NCBI GenBank assembly: GCA_030533445.1
Contig: CM060064.1
Coordinates: 24,554,626 to 24,618,625, forward strand
Direction of reading: 5' to 3'
DNA: 64,000 nt
Source: Cyprinodon diabolis
Lineage: Eukaryota; Chordata; Actinopteri; Cyprinodontiformes; Cyprinodontidae
Shown: positions 22,862-47,622 of the stretch, one piece after another
Layout of the letters: every line of letters begins with the position of its first letter
Position numbering within the stretch: the first letter of the stretch is position 1
Translations under genes and position numbers: made by a program
Notes under the pieces: model-generated
Seen by the model: only the letters and a program-made list of their open reading frames with translations
Database searches by the model: none
What the model was told of the DNA's origin: nothing

Positions 22862-25800
22862 TTTTCTAATCTGACTGAGGCTCTCTGCTGCCCTCTTTTG
22901 GAAGCATTCTCAAACATATCAGAAGAGAGCTTGTAAAATAAACGTGCTTTGTTTAAAACATCATGATCTCCAAAATAATTGTAAAGGTAAAAGTCTATGA
23001 AAGCATTCCGGCTCTTAAGCTAAACTCTCTAAATGTTTGGATGTTATTAACATTGGTAATTGAAAAAGTAGAAGATCTTTCACGTTTTACTCAGAAACTA
23101 TTTTTGTTGGGTTTTTATGAAGTAGAGCAACACAAAGCAGTCCCTAAAAATGAAACAAAATCATAAATGTTTAAAAAAAAAACAAAAAAACAAGAGTGAT
23201 TTTTTTTATTAAGTCTCTTTTGCTCTTAACATCTTTAAATGAAATCCAGTGAATTCAATCCTTTTGTTGTTTTTTTTTGGAAATCATCTAAATAATAAAA
23301 AGTTGTCTTTTTTCTAATTTAATGTTAGTATTAATATACATTTCGTCAATGCATCAGGAGCCCAGTCAGCTGATACAAAAATAGATCCGTTGGAGAAAAT
23401 ATTGCAACACATCATCATGACTGAAGCATAGTGGTGGTAGCATGAAGCTGTGGGAATGCTTTTAATCAGGAATGGAGGAAGTGCTTCGAGCAGACAGAAT
23501 GGAGGGAGCTGAATACAGGCCTGTAGTGACAGTTAATCTGTTAAAGGCCTCAGACTTGGGAGGGGTGGATGGAGGTTTTTGTTCTACCTCAATTTGACAT
23601 GCATGCAAAAGTGAAGGAAAAGGTGCAACTTGTAAGGCTGATTTTGTGGCTCAGAAATAGATTCAAGCAGTAGTATTATCTGGTTTGTTAAGAAAAAACA
23701 TTTATAAAATGGGATGATTTAAATACAAGTGCCTGAATTTGTTTTTGCACCATTTGTTTTAGAGAAAAACTTAATGCAAGAGATTTTTTTGCGACTCACA
23801 AAGCAGTTTATTTAGCTGTATTCTAGAATTTTAAGGCTTATAATCTTTTTTGTGATGTTAAAAGATAGAAAAAAAACTTAAATTACTAATTAAATGCACA
23901 AATACTTTTGCAACAGCAGTTTTGGATAAATTGGAGCCAAACTGAGAATGTAAGAGGTTTTTGATGTGTGACTCACAGAACAGAGTTTGTGTACTTTTAC
24001 TCAACAAATTGAAGATGTGTAAATTTTCTTTTGTAACTGTAAATTACAATAAAAATCTATAATTACAAAATGTCCATTTTATTTTCTCTACAACTTCAAA
24101 TTTGGTCACAATGCATTAGAGGAAATGCAAATCTTTATGATTCAAAATGACTTTCATAGTGGAGTAATTTTCCAGCAATGACAACCCTGAGCCTAAACAG
24201 ATACAACAGAATAGCTTAGAACAGGACCAAAAATAGGGACCAAAATTACTGAAAATATGTGTGAAAATGCAATTTAGCAAAACCTGTAGTGACAGATCCT
24301 AAACAACATGAAGGTGGAATTATAGAAAGGTGCCTTCTTTTAAAAAAAACCTCTCAGGGAAGATGCATACCATACATTTAATTTATTCACGCATTTGTTT
24401 TCAGTTATCTAAAATAAATACGTTTTTCAAATTTTGAAATGTGGTTCTACTGTAAATTTGAAAGTCAATGCATAGGAAAAATATCCCAAGGCGCTGTAAG
24501 TGCTGGTATGGGTCTACATTTGGAAGCTATTTCTGTACGACTTTCATGATGTGCAGCCTGAGTGAAATCTGACCCCAGAGGTGCAGTGCTGAAGTCAGCC
24601 ACTCAGGGAGAAACTGAAATCCTTCAGAACTGGAACAAGATTTTTCAAGAGCCACTAAGGTTACCATAATAGAAACATGTAAAATCTCTAACACACTCCT
24701 AATACTAAAATCTAAGGATTAGAGTTGTTCAAGAGAATACTCAGATTCCAGAGGAAATGTAAAACATTTTAATATGTTGGCTTTTTCTCACAGTGAAACA
24801 AACAGCACAGGTCATCTTGAACAGTATTGTTTTTGGCTGAATGAAATGTAAATCCAGAGACATTGTACCTTTTACAAAGCCTAATGTTGCCTGGGGGACC
24901 GCTTCATCAGGCCAGCATTTGGATTGTCGAGGATACGAGAAATATGTCAGCGCTGAGATGATACTAAACAAAAATGAATAAAAATCTCCAACGAAGCACA
25001 CCAGGTGACAGTATTCAACAGGAGAGAGCATGGATTTAGTTTTTAATACAGACTGAGAAGCATAAGAAATAAGAAATAATTCCATGCAAACAGGCACACG
25101 GCATGAATCAAAATCTACAATGACAATAAAAAGACAATACTTGTGTTCAGGGTTTAGATCACATAGACACTCTTTTCCTACAGTTGTAACATTTTCCCAT
25201 CAAAACACTTGATGTGACAGTCATGCATAAGAAATCAAAGGAACAAAAAGGTCAACAGTAAAAGAAAACCACCTGCACACCGACATGCAAGAGTCTGAGT
25301 AATTGCCCTCCTTTATCGGTCCATTAAAACGTAGAAAAATTAAAAGTAATATAGCAGCCACAGGCGGAGAGGGGAAGTAAAGTCACTCTGGATCACAACA
25401 GTTCATATAATACTTGAACATAACCAAATGTACAGTATTCTCAAGGAAAAAAGCTCCTGCAAAGTGCTTCAACTGTGTGCTTCATTACAAATTCAACAAA
25501 CCTCGGTTGAACAAGCTAACAAGCTAAAGCTGTCTGGCATTGAAATTCTGCCCACATTCAAGTTTAAAAAAAAAAAAAAAAACAGAAAAAACGCATATTT
25601 TCTGTAAAAAGATCATCACAGAAGGATGCATGTATAAAAATAAGGACCTAAAAACATACAGGCTCAAAATAAAGTGATCATACCTTTAAAATGGCATTTT
25701 AACATTGAAATGTTTAGAACCAACTAACTGGCATTCAGTCAAAAACACATCAGCCTTCAGTGATATTGTGGCAGAGGATACAGGTCAATTAAAAGCTACA

Positions 25801-26131
25801 ATGAGCATGCAGTCACAGCTATAGTATTTTTTTTAAAGTCTTTCATACACCCACGAACTCCCACTCTCATTCACACACAAAAACTGGGATTAGTGGTTTA
25901 GGAGCTTTTTCAGCACATACTGCAGCGTGCATCTCTGTAGTCTGAGCTGCTACGCTTTCTTTATAATTATATAAATCGGTTTATATGCTCTTCTTCTTCT
26001 GCTGTCTGCAATCTCAAGAAAGTGACGGCGGTGGTGGGGTGGTTGGGATATCATGTTACACCACGAAGCATTTCATCTTTACCTTCTGGTCACACTTGGC
26101 TTTGCAGATTGACTTCTGATGTCTGTGCTTC
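22862..26131. other. Intergenic stretch plus probable 3' UTR of ptdss1
   Basis: It contains a Tc1 relic (about 23,350-23,660) and otherwise AT-rich DNA. The part next to 26,131 should be ptdss1 3' UTR. The only clear minus-strand AATAAA I noticed is at 24,382-24,387, which would make a UTR of about 1.75 kb. A 118-codon open frame at 24741-25097 (minus) falls in this putative UTR and resembles nothing known. Confidence 0.4.
23350..23660 (+). mobile_element. Tc1-like transposase relic
   Basis: AGTGGTGGTAGCATGAAGCTGTGGGAATGCTTTT is the sense block of fish Tc1 elements coding for the GG-IMLWGCF-type motif. It is followed by a GGAGCTGAATACAGGC-type block. Indels break the frame and no termini are clear. 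Confidence 0.55.
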
Positions 26132-38085
<11,954 letters not shown>

Positions 38086-38180
38086 GGCAGGCAGGGCGCA
38101 GGGCAGACATCAGACACTGATCCAACCCTGGCCGCCGGATCATACGATGAAATAAATATATAAAGTTACATAACTAACTG
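38086..38180 (-). promoter_or_regulatory. Putative ptdss1 promoter and 5' UTR
   Basis: On the minus strand, a TATATATTTA-like box at about 38,153-38,163 is followed by a CpG-containing stretch (GGATCCGGCGGCCAGGG type) and then the GCCATGG start. The transcription start is not determinable from sequence. Confidence 0.3.
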
Positions 38181-39599
38181 TCTGCGTGCAGGCAGAATTT
38201 GATGAACTAAGAGAGGAGAGACTGCTCTTTAGAAAATGCGTAGTTTAGGTTTTGATTGGTTTATCAGGAAGATTCACAAAGCGGAAGAGTTTAGCGGAAT
38301 CAGAGGCACAGAAAGAGAGAGAGCAGGGATGGGAATTAGGATTCCCAAATGAGATCTGATTCCTTTGACTCGGTTCATCATTAAGAACCGGATCATTCGA
38401 CTCCTTTTACCTCTACTTCATTCATGTATGTGGATCAATAACACAATTAATTAATTCATCGATTATTTCAAGAAAGAAAGTCATGAAGACTCATCACACA
38501 CAAAAACACACCAAAGGCAAAATATTTTATGGGCTACAAAAGCATGGAAAGACTGCTGGCTTGTGGAAATAGTAAAAAAGCATGACATTTAAAAAAAACT
38601 AGGCATGCTTTATAAAATAATTTCATTTGAAAATTAAATAGAAAGAAAAATGTGAGTTCTATAATTTCCGGATGTGAGCCAGCACAGTAAAGTGGCTCAG
38701 TAATGGTAGGCACATTACTACATGGGTGTCTTAGTTAAATGCATTTACAGCATGATTAATGGCTGTTACAATCAAATAAAGCCAATCTTTCAAGTTTTCT
38801 GGAGAAATATTAAACTAAATGAGTCAGAAAATTTAATTTAAAATACTTTTTGAGATTGTAAAGACATTGTGGGATAAATCTATAAAATTGAATCTATCAA
38901 TTGTTCAATCCTTTTTTTTTTTAATGCTCAAAATCTACAAACTCTCACAAATTACAACACATTGATAATGTGAACTGGATTGAAAAGCTTTAACAGTTTT
39001 TATAAATATAATTTCCTGGAATACCAACAATGGCTTCCAGGGAATGGTGAAACCAGCTTAAGTTGTTTTGTGTTTGTCTCCCTCTCGTGGTCATTTATGG
39101 CATTATGCTTCAGGGATCTGTTCAACTCAAAAGAAGCGTCACCCAAGTTATTTAATTCAATTTATAGCGCCATTTCACAATACCTGCCATCTCAAGGTAG
39201 TTTACAGAGACAATACTGTCAGATTTTTTAGGAAAACCAGTTGATTGCATCTGACCATTCACTTGCAAGACATGCTCCTCCCTGATGAGCTTGTATCTGC
39301 AGAGGCCGGCTAGGGTTCCAGGACATAGAAGCAGACATACAGTAAAAAAAGAAACAGATGTACAAAAGGTAGCTGCACAGCTCAACGGGTGGCCCCGTCC
39401 AGGAAAGACACCGTCTGCAGAACTACTTCAAAGCTAGTTCTCATGTCACATGATGGAAGAGAGCACACAGTTAGTCACAGTAAAAGAAACAGGACTACAT
39501 TGAAAAACAGGCCAAGCTCCAACATCTATAAACAGAGATGTTGATGGCAGCAACACACTTAACGTTTCATTCCAGGATTGAGTCACAGTGTTATTATTT

Positions 39600-40320
39600 C
39601 TTCCAATTTTTGCCTGATTTATCACCTTGCATAAAGCAAAGCAATACCTTGTAACTGATTGCATTGATATAGCAAGTGAAAAAACTGCTAAAAGTTGTAT
39701 TATATGGTTCAGCCTTTTTAACAATGCAAGAGATGAAATTTAGAATAAATTTCGGGTTATATAAGCATATATATGATCTGTTTTCAATTTAACAAATGCC
39801 AGAATTTGATGTTAAGTATCAATTAGTTAAAATGTGCATATTAGGTCAAATGTTGCATTTCATGTAAATGCATCTTTTGACCAAACTTTAAAAATACATT
39901 AATTAAAAATATTAACCAACTATCTACAATTTACATTAACTAGAAACATTAACACATCATTTACAAAATCATAAGTAAAGAGTAGTGACAAAATTTTGCT
40001 TTTATTTTTGTTAAAGTAGCAAAAGGTATATCTGAATTCTCAGTTCATACCTATACTTTTAAAACACATTCTGATCAATATAAAACATGAAGCATTTGTC
40101 TACATATTTTGTCCTTTTTTGGAAGAGGAGCAATAAGTTCCTTTTTTGCTTATAAGGTTGAAAAATATTAAGGAACTGCAAACTTGTTGCCTATATTCAT
40201 CAGTTAAGCAAAGCCTTTTCTAATGTAATGCTGCCACGAGCAGCCTTACTGATAAAAAAAAAAAAAGGAACTGGTCAGAAACAGTATGCTATCTATACTG
40301 CAGCTGTAATATATTGCCCA
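39600..40320. repeat. Third, gene-less copy of the MS4A-like downstream module
   Basis: 39,610-40,310 matches both 41,115-41,830 and 45,880-47,780 (landmarks GCATAAAGCAAAGCAATACC, TTATATGGTTCAGCC, GGAACTGGTCAGAAACAGTATGC). No MS4A-like exon follows it, so it is the leftover of another duplication round or of a deletion. Confidence 0.75.
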
Positions 40321-40611
40321 CACAGACCATGAGAAAAACAAGCAGGGTGAACATAGCATTATGGGTAGAACTTTACAAATTCTTCGGAATCATAATGAGG
40401 AAAAGTGGCCACTATGTCCTCCAGCAGCCTAAACATATAGCAGGATAAATACAGAAAATAGCTGAGGTATAAAAAAAGGTAGAGCCAAGGAGAAAAGTCC
40501 TTCTATACTAAATTCTTAACTGCAGTATCGGATGTTCACTCTAGCTACCGCCTCCTACTTCTCCATTCATGCAGCAACTAAGCAAATATTTGTTTTTAAC
40601 TATAAGCTTAA

Positions 40612-41050
40612 AGCTACAGTGTGTAACTTTTAGCGACATCTAGCGGTCAGCAACATGAACATCTCCCCCCCACCGCTTCTCCCCCCCAACAGTACGGCGA
40701 GCGTTACGGGACAAAATGTCTTCCACGACGTCCGCATCACCTACCTTCTCAAGTGATGAGGTTTGTTTACATAGATAATTTTACAGATAGTGTTCTCAGG
40801 CATAATACTGCCATCTATGTCTCAGTTCATCTCTCTCAACTTGCCATAGTTACTTTCGAGCGTAATGGGCGATCTCGCAATCGCTAGTTTGTTGGCTCTG
40901 CGCTGCAGTAGCGCAAAGATGTCTGCCTCCATGGCTGCGAGACCCGCTCCTATGTAATTATAAATAACGAATTCTAAGGCAACGCAAATATTAAGGTTAA
41001 GAGGCTGAGCTCGTAGATGATGATAAATAACATAGTTAGCTTTAAAACAA
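40612..41050. mobile_element. Probable non-autonomous DNA element inserted in block A only
   Basis: It begins with AAAGCTACAGTGTGTAACTTTTAGCGACATCTAGCGGT, a phrase shared by abundant short fish elements. GC-rich interior words (GCGAGCGTTACGGG, CTGCGCTGCAGTAGCGC) contrast with the surroundings. Block B has different sequence at the corresponding place. The right border and target duplication are not resolved. Confidence 0.5.
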
Positions 41051-41905
41051 TGGAACATTGTGCATTGTTAAAAGAAAAAAAGAAAATAAACATCAAAGTT
41101 CATTATTCATTTTCCAATTTTTTGCCTGATTTATTATCATGTATAAAGCAAAGCAGTACCTTGTAAGTGCATTGCATTACTATAACAGTTGAAAATAAAA
41201 CTGGTAAAAGCTTCATTATATGGTTCAGCCATCTTTCTTAATGCCGCAAGAGAAGAGTAAAAATTTGGTTTTACCAAAAAAATATACCTGCTTATATAAG
41301 CAAAAAAAAAATCTCTTTTCAATTTAACAAACCAGAAACTGATGTTAATTATCAATAAGACAAATTTGCATATATAATAAAATTGCGCATTTAGTTGAAA
41401 TATTTCCATGCTATTTGTGTTCTTCTTTATATTCCATAAAGAAAATACACTCAAAAATATACAGTATACATTAAGAATCCTTTATCATTCTTCCTTTAGA
41501 AAGAAAAAAATGATAACATCAAAAAGAGTAATAATGCTTTTTTTTTCTGCTGTTAAAATTGCAAAACTTATATGTGTATTCTCAGTTCATACCTATAAAA
41601 CACAATATAATTCATATCCAAACTGAAGCATTTTTCCACATATTTTGAAGAAGAGCAATGAGTTTCTTTTGTTTTAAAGGTTGAAATAAATGTTAAGGAA
41701 CTGTAAAGTTGTTGCCAATATACATCAGTTAAACAAAACAATTTCTAATGTAATGCTACCATGAGCAGCCGAACTGATAAACAAAAAGGACCTGGTCAGA
41801 AACAGTATGCATCTATACTCTGCTGCCACTCTGTTAAACTTTAGTCTAGAAAACAGACATATTCACAGGAGTGGATCATTTCTGGTTGTGTTCTGTCTTT
41901 ATCAT

Positions 41906-43101
41906 TCAGTCTTCCTGCTTCAGCATTATGGTGGGCTGCAGAGTTAAAAAAAATAAAAAATTAATGATTGCAAAGGTTCTTCTGTATATTTAGCAGATTT
42001 TTAAAAAGAAAATAACAAACCAAGGTGTTGTAATGTTCTCTGCATACAGCTTTACTCAACCAGTAGATCAAGAAGAGCGCCATCGCACTTTGAAAGAACA
42101 GCAGAGTCATGATCAGGCCAATGATCCCACGACAAAACTGCTTCTATTATTAAAGAAAATGCACAGATACTTAGAATACTGCCTAGCAAAATGTGACTGA
42201 ACACAAGATGGTGATTTTGTATTTCACCTGCTGATTAATAGAAAAATCACAATGATTAATCCCGATGGCAAAGAGAACAAAAGCCACCAGTGACCAGAAG
42301 AAGCTGATGATGTTCAGAGAGAAGGACAGCTTGGTCTGTAAATAGGAGAAAGATGAGTTAACGTGTAGATATATCTAATATATGATTCAACATCAGCTGG
42401 AAAGCTTCGGCTTATTAGAATAAGTCAAATTCAAGTAAAGTCAAGTCAAAAATAAAATTTCAGCCAGCTGAAGCTAGGCTGGTAATTAGTCTTTGAAGTC
42501 TAAGTTTTTTTGTTTGTTTGTTTTATCTTAAATTTTCAGACTTACCACATGCATGTTAGGATATTTCCCAGCAGCAAAGGACAGCATTCCAGAAATCAAA
42601 AACTAACAAAATAATACAGTAAATTAATTGGATGAAACTAAAACCATGTAAAAATGGCAAAATCTGTGATCATCTTAAAGATTCTTACAAGAACACTTGG
42701 AACACTGAAGGCAATTAAGAAGTTATCTTGGGAAATCAATCCAAGAGTGAGGAGAAACACACCAGCCAAGGCTTGTGCTGCCTAATTTAAAAAAAAGAAA
42801 AGAAAAACAGATATATAAAAGAGAATACAGTATCATCAGTAAATTTATGGGATTAAAGTGCTTGCCTAAAATTAAATCTATAGCGTAAGGCTGTGAAACT
42901 CACCCCCAGCGGCCTCGGCTTTCCTCTAACAGCAAACACCTTGAAGTTATCCCTGAACATGCAGTGGAAGTTCTCTGGCATCAGTTGACCCTCCTGAATT
43001 TTCCTCAGGCTGGCGATGGGGATGGTGATGATCATCGATTCATCACAAACAAATGTCTTCCTCATTCTCCTGTAAAGCTTTAAGTTATGAATGCAGCTCA
43101 T
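41906..43101 (-). CDS. MS4A/CD20-like four-transmembrane protein, copy 1
   Basis: Six coding exons: 43101-42904, 42781-42689, 42602-42546, 42335-42228, 42143-42021, 41935-41906. All are phase 0 with GT-AG borders, giving 202 aa. A cytoplasmic N-terminus of about 66 residues ends FRDNFKVFAVRGKPRPLG, like the membrane-proximal motif of MS4A proteins. Four hydrophobic spans follow: LAGVFLLTLGLI (TM1), LIAFSVPSVLFLISGMLSF (TM2), SFSLNIISFFWSLVAFVLFA (TM3), GIIGLIMTLLFFQSAMALFL (TM4). The tail is short and ends PTIMLKQED. The second extracellular loop contains INHCDFSINQQKQFC. The MS4A superfamily includes CD20 and FcepsilonRI-beta in immune cells and chemosensory MS4As; fish members are poorly characterised. 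TMEM176 is a related alternative. The exact orthologue is unknown. Confidence 0.85.
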
Positions 43102-43504
43102 ATCTGATGGCGATCAGTTCTAAATGTTTTCCCGGACGTTATCTTTACCTTTCTGTCATTTCTTTGCTCAATTCAGGCCTGAAATGTGCAGCTTTGTCTC
43201 ATTAGTCCGACGAGAAAATGACCTTGAAAGCCAATTCTCTTCTCTTGTTGACTCTCCACCTCTCTACCTTCATACTACACCCCCACCAGCTCTCATAACC
43301 ACTTAAAGGTTTGCATGCAAACAGCTTCAGACAAATATTCCAATTATTAACATCTGGACCTATCAATGTAGTGTTAGTTTATTATTCTGAAGAATGCATT
43401 TATTAGATAAGGAAAACATAGCAAGATTATAGAAAAAGTACAGTTTGACCAAACTGAGCATTTTTTCAGATGAGTGTGAGAAAGATAGTGGGCAATGACC
43501 TCAT

Positions 43505-43591
43505 GTGTGAGGGTTTTTAGGAAGTAGAAATCATTACTCTCGAGTGAGGCCCTAGTTTGAGACGGGGAGCGAAATAAATACTCCTCAACCG
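43505..43591. promoter_or_regulatory. Conserved upstream module of copy 1, with plus-strand splice-donor motif
   Basis: GAGGCCCTAGTTTGAGAC...GAGCGAAATAAATACTCCTCAACCG followed by GTAAGAAT (intron start 43592) is almost identical to 49,480-49,567. It could be promoter sequence for the minus-strand gene and/or a non-coding first exon read on the plus strand. In block A there is no plus-strand gene behind it. Confidence 0.35.
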
Positions 43592-46374
43592 GTAAGAATT
43601 TGTTTTTTTCTAGATTTTTTTAAATTCAAAAGCAAAGAGATTTCTTTGACAGTTTAAAGCCAGAAGCAAAATGATTTTATGAGCTTCAGTATGTAACGTA
43701 TATAATTATTTGTACACTGTTCTGCTTGTTAAATTATAAATCTATGATGGAAATGTAATTTTTTAATCAAAGATTGTTAAAATGTTGTTAATTCCTTGAT
43801 TAGTTCAATAAGGTCAACTCATGAAGATTCATTACTAACATGCCTAAAGCATACATGGCAAAACTCCTTAATGGGCTACAACAGCATGGAAAAGGCTACT
43901 GGCTTGTGGCTTACTATTTGCAATGACAGCAAGCCACAAAATGAAAATAGAAAATAAGCTTGATCTTTAAGAAAGAAAGCCTGCCTTATCAAAGAATATT
44001 AATTAAAAATTAAATAGAAAGATAAATATGAGTGCAATGATCTTTGATTGTGAGTCAGCACAGTAAGACGGCTCAGTGACGGCTGGCACAACACTACACG
44101 TATATCTTCAGTTGGATGCTTTTAAACTACAATAAATGGATTTAAAAATCACTGGAGAAATATTGAACAAAATGAGTGAGGGAGATATAATTAAAATACT
44201 TTTGAGATAATGAAGAAGATGTTGGTTAAATTTCATAAAATCAAACTCGATCAATTGTTCAATCCTTTTTATTACTCAGTATGTAAAAATTCTCACAAAT
44301 TACTACCCATTGGGAAAAAGAACTAGATTGAGAATCTTTGACAGTTTGTAAATACTATTACCTGGCATACCAACAGTGGTGGAACTAGCTTAAGTTGTTT
44401 TTTGTTTGTCTCTCTCTTGTGGTCATTTATGGCTGTGCATCAGGCTTCAAGAAGCTGTTCAACTCAAGAGAAGGGTTACTCAAGATATTTAATTCAATCT
44501 AATTCGATTCAGGTTATTTATATGGTGGCAATTCACAGCATGCCATTTGAAGACACTTAACAGAGACAGTACTGTCAGACTAGTTAAACGTTTCTGTCAT
44601 AGAAAACCAGTTAATTGCCTTAAGTTAATGACCAGTGAGACACGCTCCTCCTGGATGAGCTTGTAGAGATTATTTTTCTTTGCATTTTGCCATTGGCTCT
44701 TCAGAAATCCCTCACACCAAGCATGCATGCAGCAACAGTTCGGGAGGAAAACTCCCTTTTAACAGGAGGCAGCCTCTAGCATTACCAAGCTGTGTGAGCA
44801 GGCTTCTGCTGAGACAGACTGAGGTTCAGGGAGATAGGAGCAGACATAAAACAAGAAACATATATAGCAAAGGTAGCTGTTTACTGGCTTCACATGTAGC
44901 CCTGTCCAGGAAAGAGACAGGCAGGCAGAAGTGCTCTGACATTGTCCTCATGTAAAGCGATGAAGGAGAGCGCACACAGTCAGTCAGATTAAAAGAAAAA
45001 TGACTACACTGAAAAACAGGCCAAGTTCCAACATATATAAACAGGGATGTCCATGGCAGTAGCATAGCTGCTATTTCATTCCAGAATGTAGTCATAGTCA
45101 ACAGGAGCAGACAAGATTAAGGTACCATGACAAGAAAAGAAACAGAGAGAATATAGTGTTATGGGTGGAACTTACCAAATTATGCAAAATGGGAGAATTG
45201 AGATAAAATTAATCAGAATAGGGAAAAGTGGCCCCTATGTCTTCCAGCAGCCTAAACATATAGCAGCATAAATACATAAAATAGCTCAGGTTAACCTAAC
45301 TATTTTGAATGAGGTATAAAAAAGGTAGAACCAAGGAGAAAAGTCATTCTGTACTAAATTCTTCCCCGTCGTATCAGGCGGTTCATTCTATCTATCTCCT
45401 GCTACTTCTCCATTCGTGCAGCGACTAAGCAAACATCTGTTTTTAGCTATAAGCTTTATGAAAAATGTAAGTTTTAACCCTGATCTTAAAAGTAAACATG
45501 CTGTTTGCCTCAGAAGCAAGAACTGGTAGTTGGTTCCACAGCAGAGGAGCCTGATAACTAAAATATCTGCCTCCTATTCTACTTTAAGAAATTCTAGAAA
45601 CCACTAGTGGACCTGCAGATTGAAAGCAAAGTGCTCTATTAGCTAAATAAGGTTCAATTAGATCTCTGATAAAAGACAGAGTTTGGTTATTTAGGACTTT
45701 ACATGTGAGAAAGAGGAACATCAAATTTCTCATTATCTATAAATTATATTTGGGTATAAAATTTCAGAGTAATTATTATTTAAGATATCTCCCTCAGAAC
45801 TTTGATCTGTAAAAACAATGGAACATTGAGCATTGTTTTAGAAAGAAAATAGAAAAAAAACATCAAAGTTCATTATTACGATTTTTTCCTCATTTATTAT
45901 CTTGTATAAAGCAAAGCAATACCTTGTAAGTGCATTGCATTACTAAAGCAGTTGGAGAAAAAAAAAAAAAACTGTTAAAAATTGCATTATGTGGTTCAGC
46001 CATCTTTCCTAACGCCACAAGAGCAGAGTAAAAAAAATCATATCTGCTCAAACAAGCAAATTTAATATCTGTTTTAACTTTAGCAAACCCAAAACTGATA
46101 TTATCAATAACATACAATTTGCACGTATACTCAAATGTTGCATTTAGATTAAATGTTCTTGTTCAATGAGAAGCTAAAACACTGACAAACTATCTATATT
46201 CTACTTTAACAATAGCAACAACAAGAACATCCTTTACAAAGAAACAAAATACAGTCAAGAGAGTAACAGAATAGTTTTTTTTGCTGTTAAAATGGCAAAA
46301 AAAGTATATCTGGATCCTCAGTTCATACCCATAAAACACACTATAATTTCCAAACTGAAACTTTTTTCCACATA

Positions 46375-47622
46375 CACTATATTGCCAAAAGTATTTGCTC
46401 ACCTGCCTTGACTCACATATGAGCTTAAGTGACATCCCGTTCCTAATCCATAGGGTTCAATATGACGTCGGTCCACCCTTTGCAGCTAGAACAGCTTCAA
46501 CTCTTCTGGGAAGGCTGTCCACAAGGTTTAGGAGTGTGTTTATGGGAATTTTTGACCATTCTTCCAGAAGCGCATTTGTGAGGTCGCACACTGATGTTGG
46601 ACGAGAAGGCCTGGCTCTCAGTCTCCGCTCTAATTCATCCCAAAGGTGTTCTATCGGGTTGAGGTCAGGACTCTGTGCAGGCCAGTCAAGTTCATCCACA
46701 CCAGACTCTGTCATCCATGTCTTTATGGACCTTGCTTTGTGCACTGGTGCACAGTCATGTTGGAAGAGGAAGGGGCCAGCTCCAAACTGTTCCCACAAAG
46801 TTGGGAGCATGGAATTGTCCAAAATGTCTTGGTATGCTGAAGCATTCAGAGTTCCTTTCACTGGAACTAAGGGGCCAAGCCCAGCTCCTGAAAAACAACC
46901 CCACACCATAATCCCCCCTCCACCAAACTTTACACTTGGCACAATGCAGTCAGACAAGTACCGTTCTCCTGGCAACCGCCAAACCCAGACCCGTCCATCA
47001 GATTGCCAGATGGAGAAGCGCGATTCGTCACTCCAGAGAACGCGTCTCCACTGCTCTAGAGTCCAGTGGCGGCGTGCTTTACACCACCGCATCCGACGCT
47101 TTGCATTGCACTTGGTTATGTATGGCTTGGATGCAGCTGCTCGACCATGGAAACCCATTCCATGAAGCTCTCTGCGCACTGTTCTTGAGCTAATCTGAAG
47201 GCCACATGAAGTTTGGAGGTCTGTAGTGATTGACTCTGCAGAAAGTTGGCGACCCCTTCGCACTATGCGCTTCAGCATCCGCTGACCCCGCTCCGTCAGT
47301 TTACGTGGCCTACCACTTCGTGGCTGAGTTGCTGTCGTTCCCAAACACTTCCATTTTCTTATAATACAGCTGACAGTTGACTGTGGAATATTTAGGAGCG
47401 AGGAAATTTCACGACTGGATTTGTTGCACAGGTGGCATCCTATCACAGTTCCACGCTGGAATTCACTGAGCTCCTGAGAGCGACCCATTCTTTCACAAAT
47501 GTTTGTAAAAACAGTCTGCATGCCTAGGTGCTTGAATTTATACACCTGTGGCCATGGAAGTGATTGGAACACCTGATTCCAATAATTTGGATGGGTGAGC
47601 AAATACTTTTGGCAATATAGTG
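46375..47622 (-). mobile_element. Full-length Tc1-type DNA transposon with perfect inverted ends
   Basis: The terminal repeats are identical for about 29 bases (starting CACTATATTGCCAAAAGTAT) and are bounded by TA on both sides (46373-46374 and 47623-47624). The 1,248-bp length and single transposase gene are typical. The intact frame and perfect ends suggest recent activity. Corresponding positions in the paralogous copies are empty (TA at 41641-41642 and at 40105-40106). Elements of this group are abundant across fishes and amphibians. Confidence 0.95.
46457..47488 (-). CDS. Tc1-like transposase, uninterrupted, 343 aa, DD34E
   Basis: Starts [13 protein letters not shown], the usual start for this group; an open run of 38 codons upstream is not expected to be used. 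Residues 1-110 hold two helix-turn-helix (paired-like) DNA-binding modules around [15 protein letters not shown] and [10 protein letters not shown], joined by an AT-hook-like GRPRK at 59-63. The catalytic core carries D154 ([10 protein letters not shown]), D245 ([10 protein letters not shown]) and E280 ([11 protein letters not shown]), with exactly 34 residues between the last two. The glycine-rich box [15 protein letters not shown] is present at about 187-201. No frameshift or stop interrupts it, so activity is possible; sequence alone cannot prove it. Confidence 0.95.
   Translation of the reverse strand: MGRSQELSEFQRGTVIGCHLCNKSSREISSLLNIPQSTVSCIIRKWKCLGTTATQPRSGRPRKLTERGQRMLKRIVRRGRQLSAESITTDLQTSCGLQISSRTVRRELHGMGFHGRAAASKPYITKCNAKRRMRWCKARRHWTLEQWRRVLWSDESRFSIWQSDGRVWVWRLPGERYLSDCIVPSVKFGGGGIMVWGCFSGAGLGPLVPVKGTLNASAYQDILDNSMLPTLWEQFGAGPFLFQHDCAPVHKARSIKTWMTESGVDELDWPAQSPDLNPIEHLWDELERRLRARPSRPTSVCDLTNALLEEWSKIPINTLLNLVDSLPRRVEAVLAAKGGPTSY

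Larger units (their letters stand above)
38450..43600. repeat. Segmental duplication block A (MS4A-like copy 1 with flanks)
   Basis: The order of matching landmarks in block A is repeated in block B. GGGCTACAAAAGCATGGAAA (38,532) matches near 43,876. GAAAAACAGGCCAAGCTCC (39,499) matches near 45,010. TTTTCTAATGTAATGCTACC matches near 47,730. Then comes the gene, and last the upstream motif GAGGCCCTAGTTTGAGAC (43,545; 49,523). Both blocks also carry a fish dispersed-repeat segment (39,140-39,520; 44,480-45,100). Confidence 0.85.

Noticed and set aside
24741..25097. 118-codon open frame, minus strand
   Set aside because: Lies in the probable ptdss1 3' UTR and has no family resemblance.
46395..47165. 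Long open frame (256 codons) on the plus strand
   Set aside because: It is the antisense shadow of the intact Tc1 transposase.
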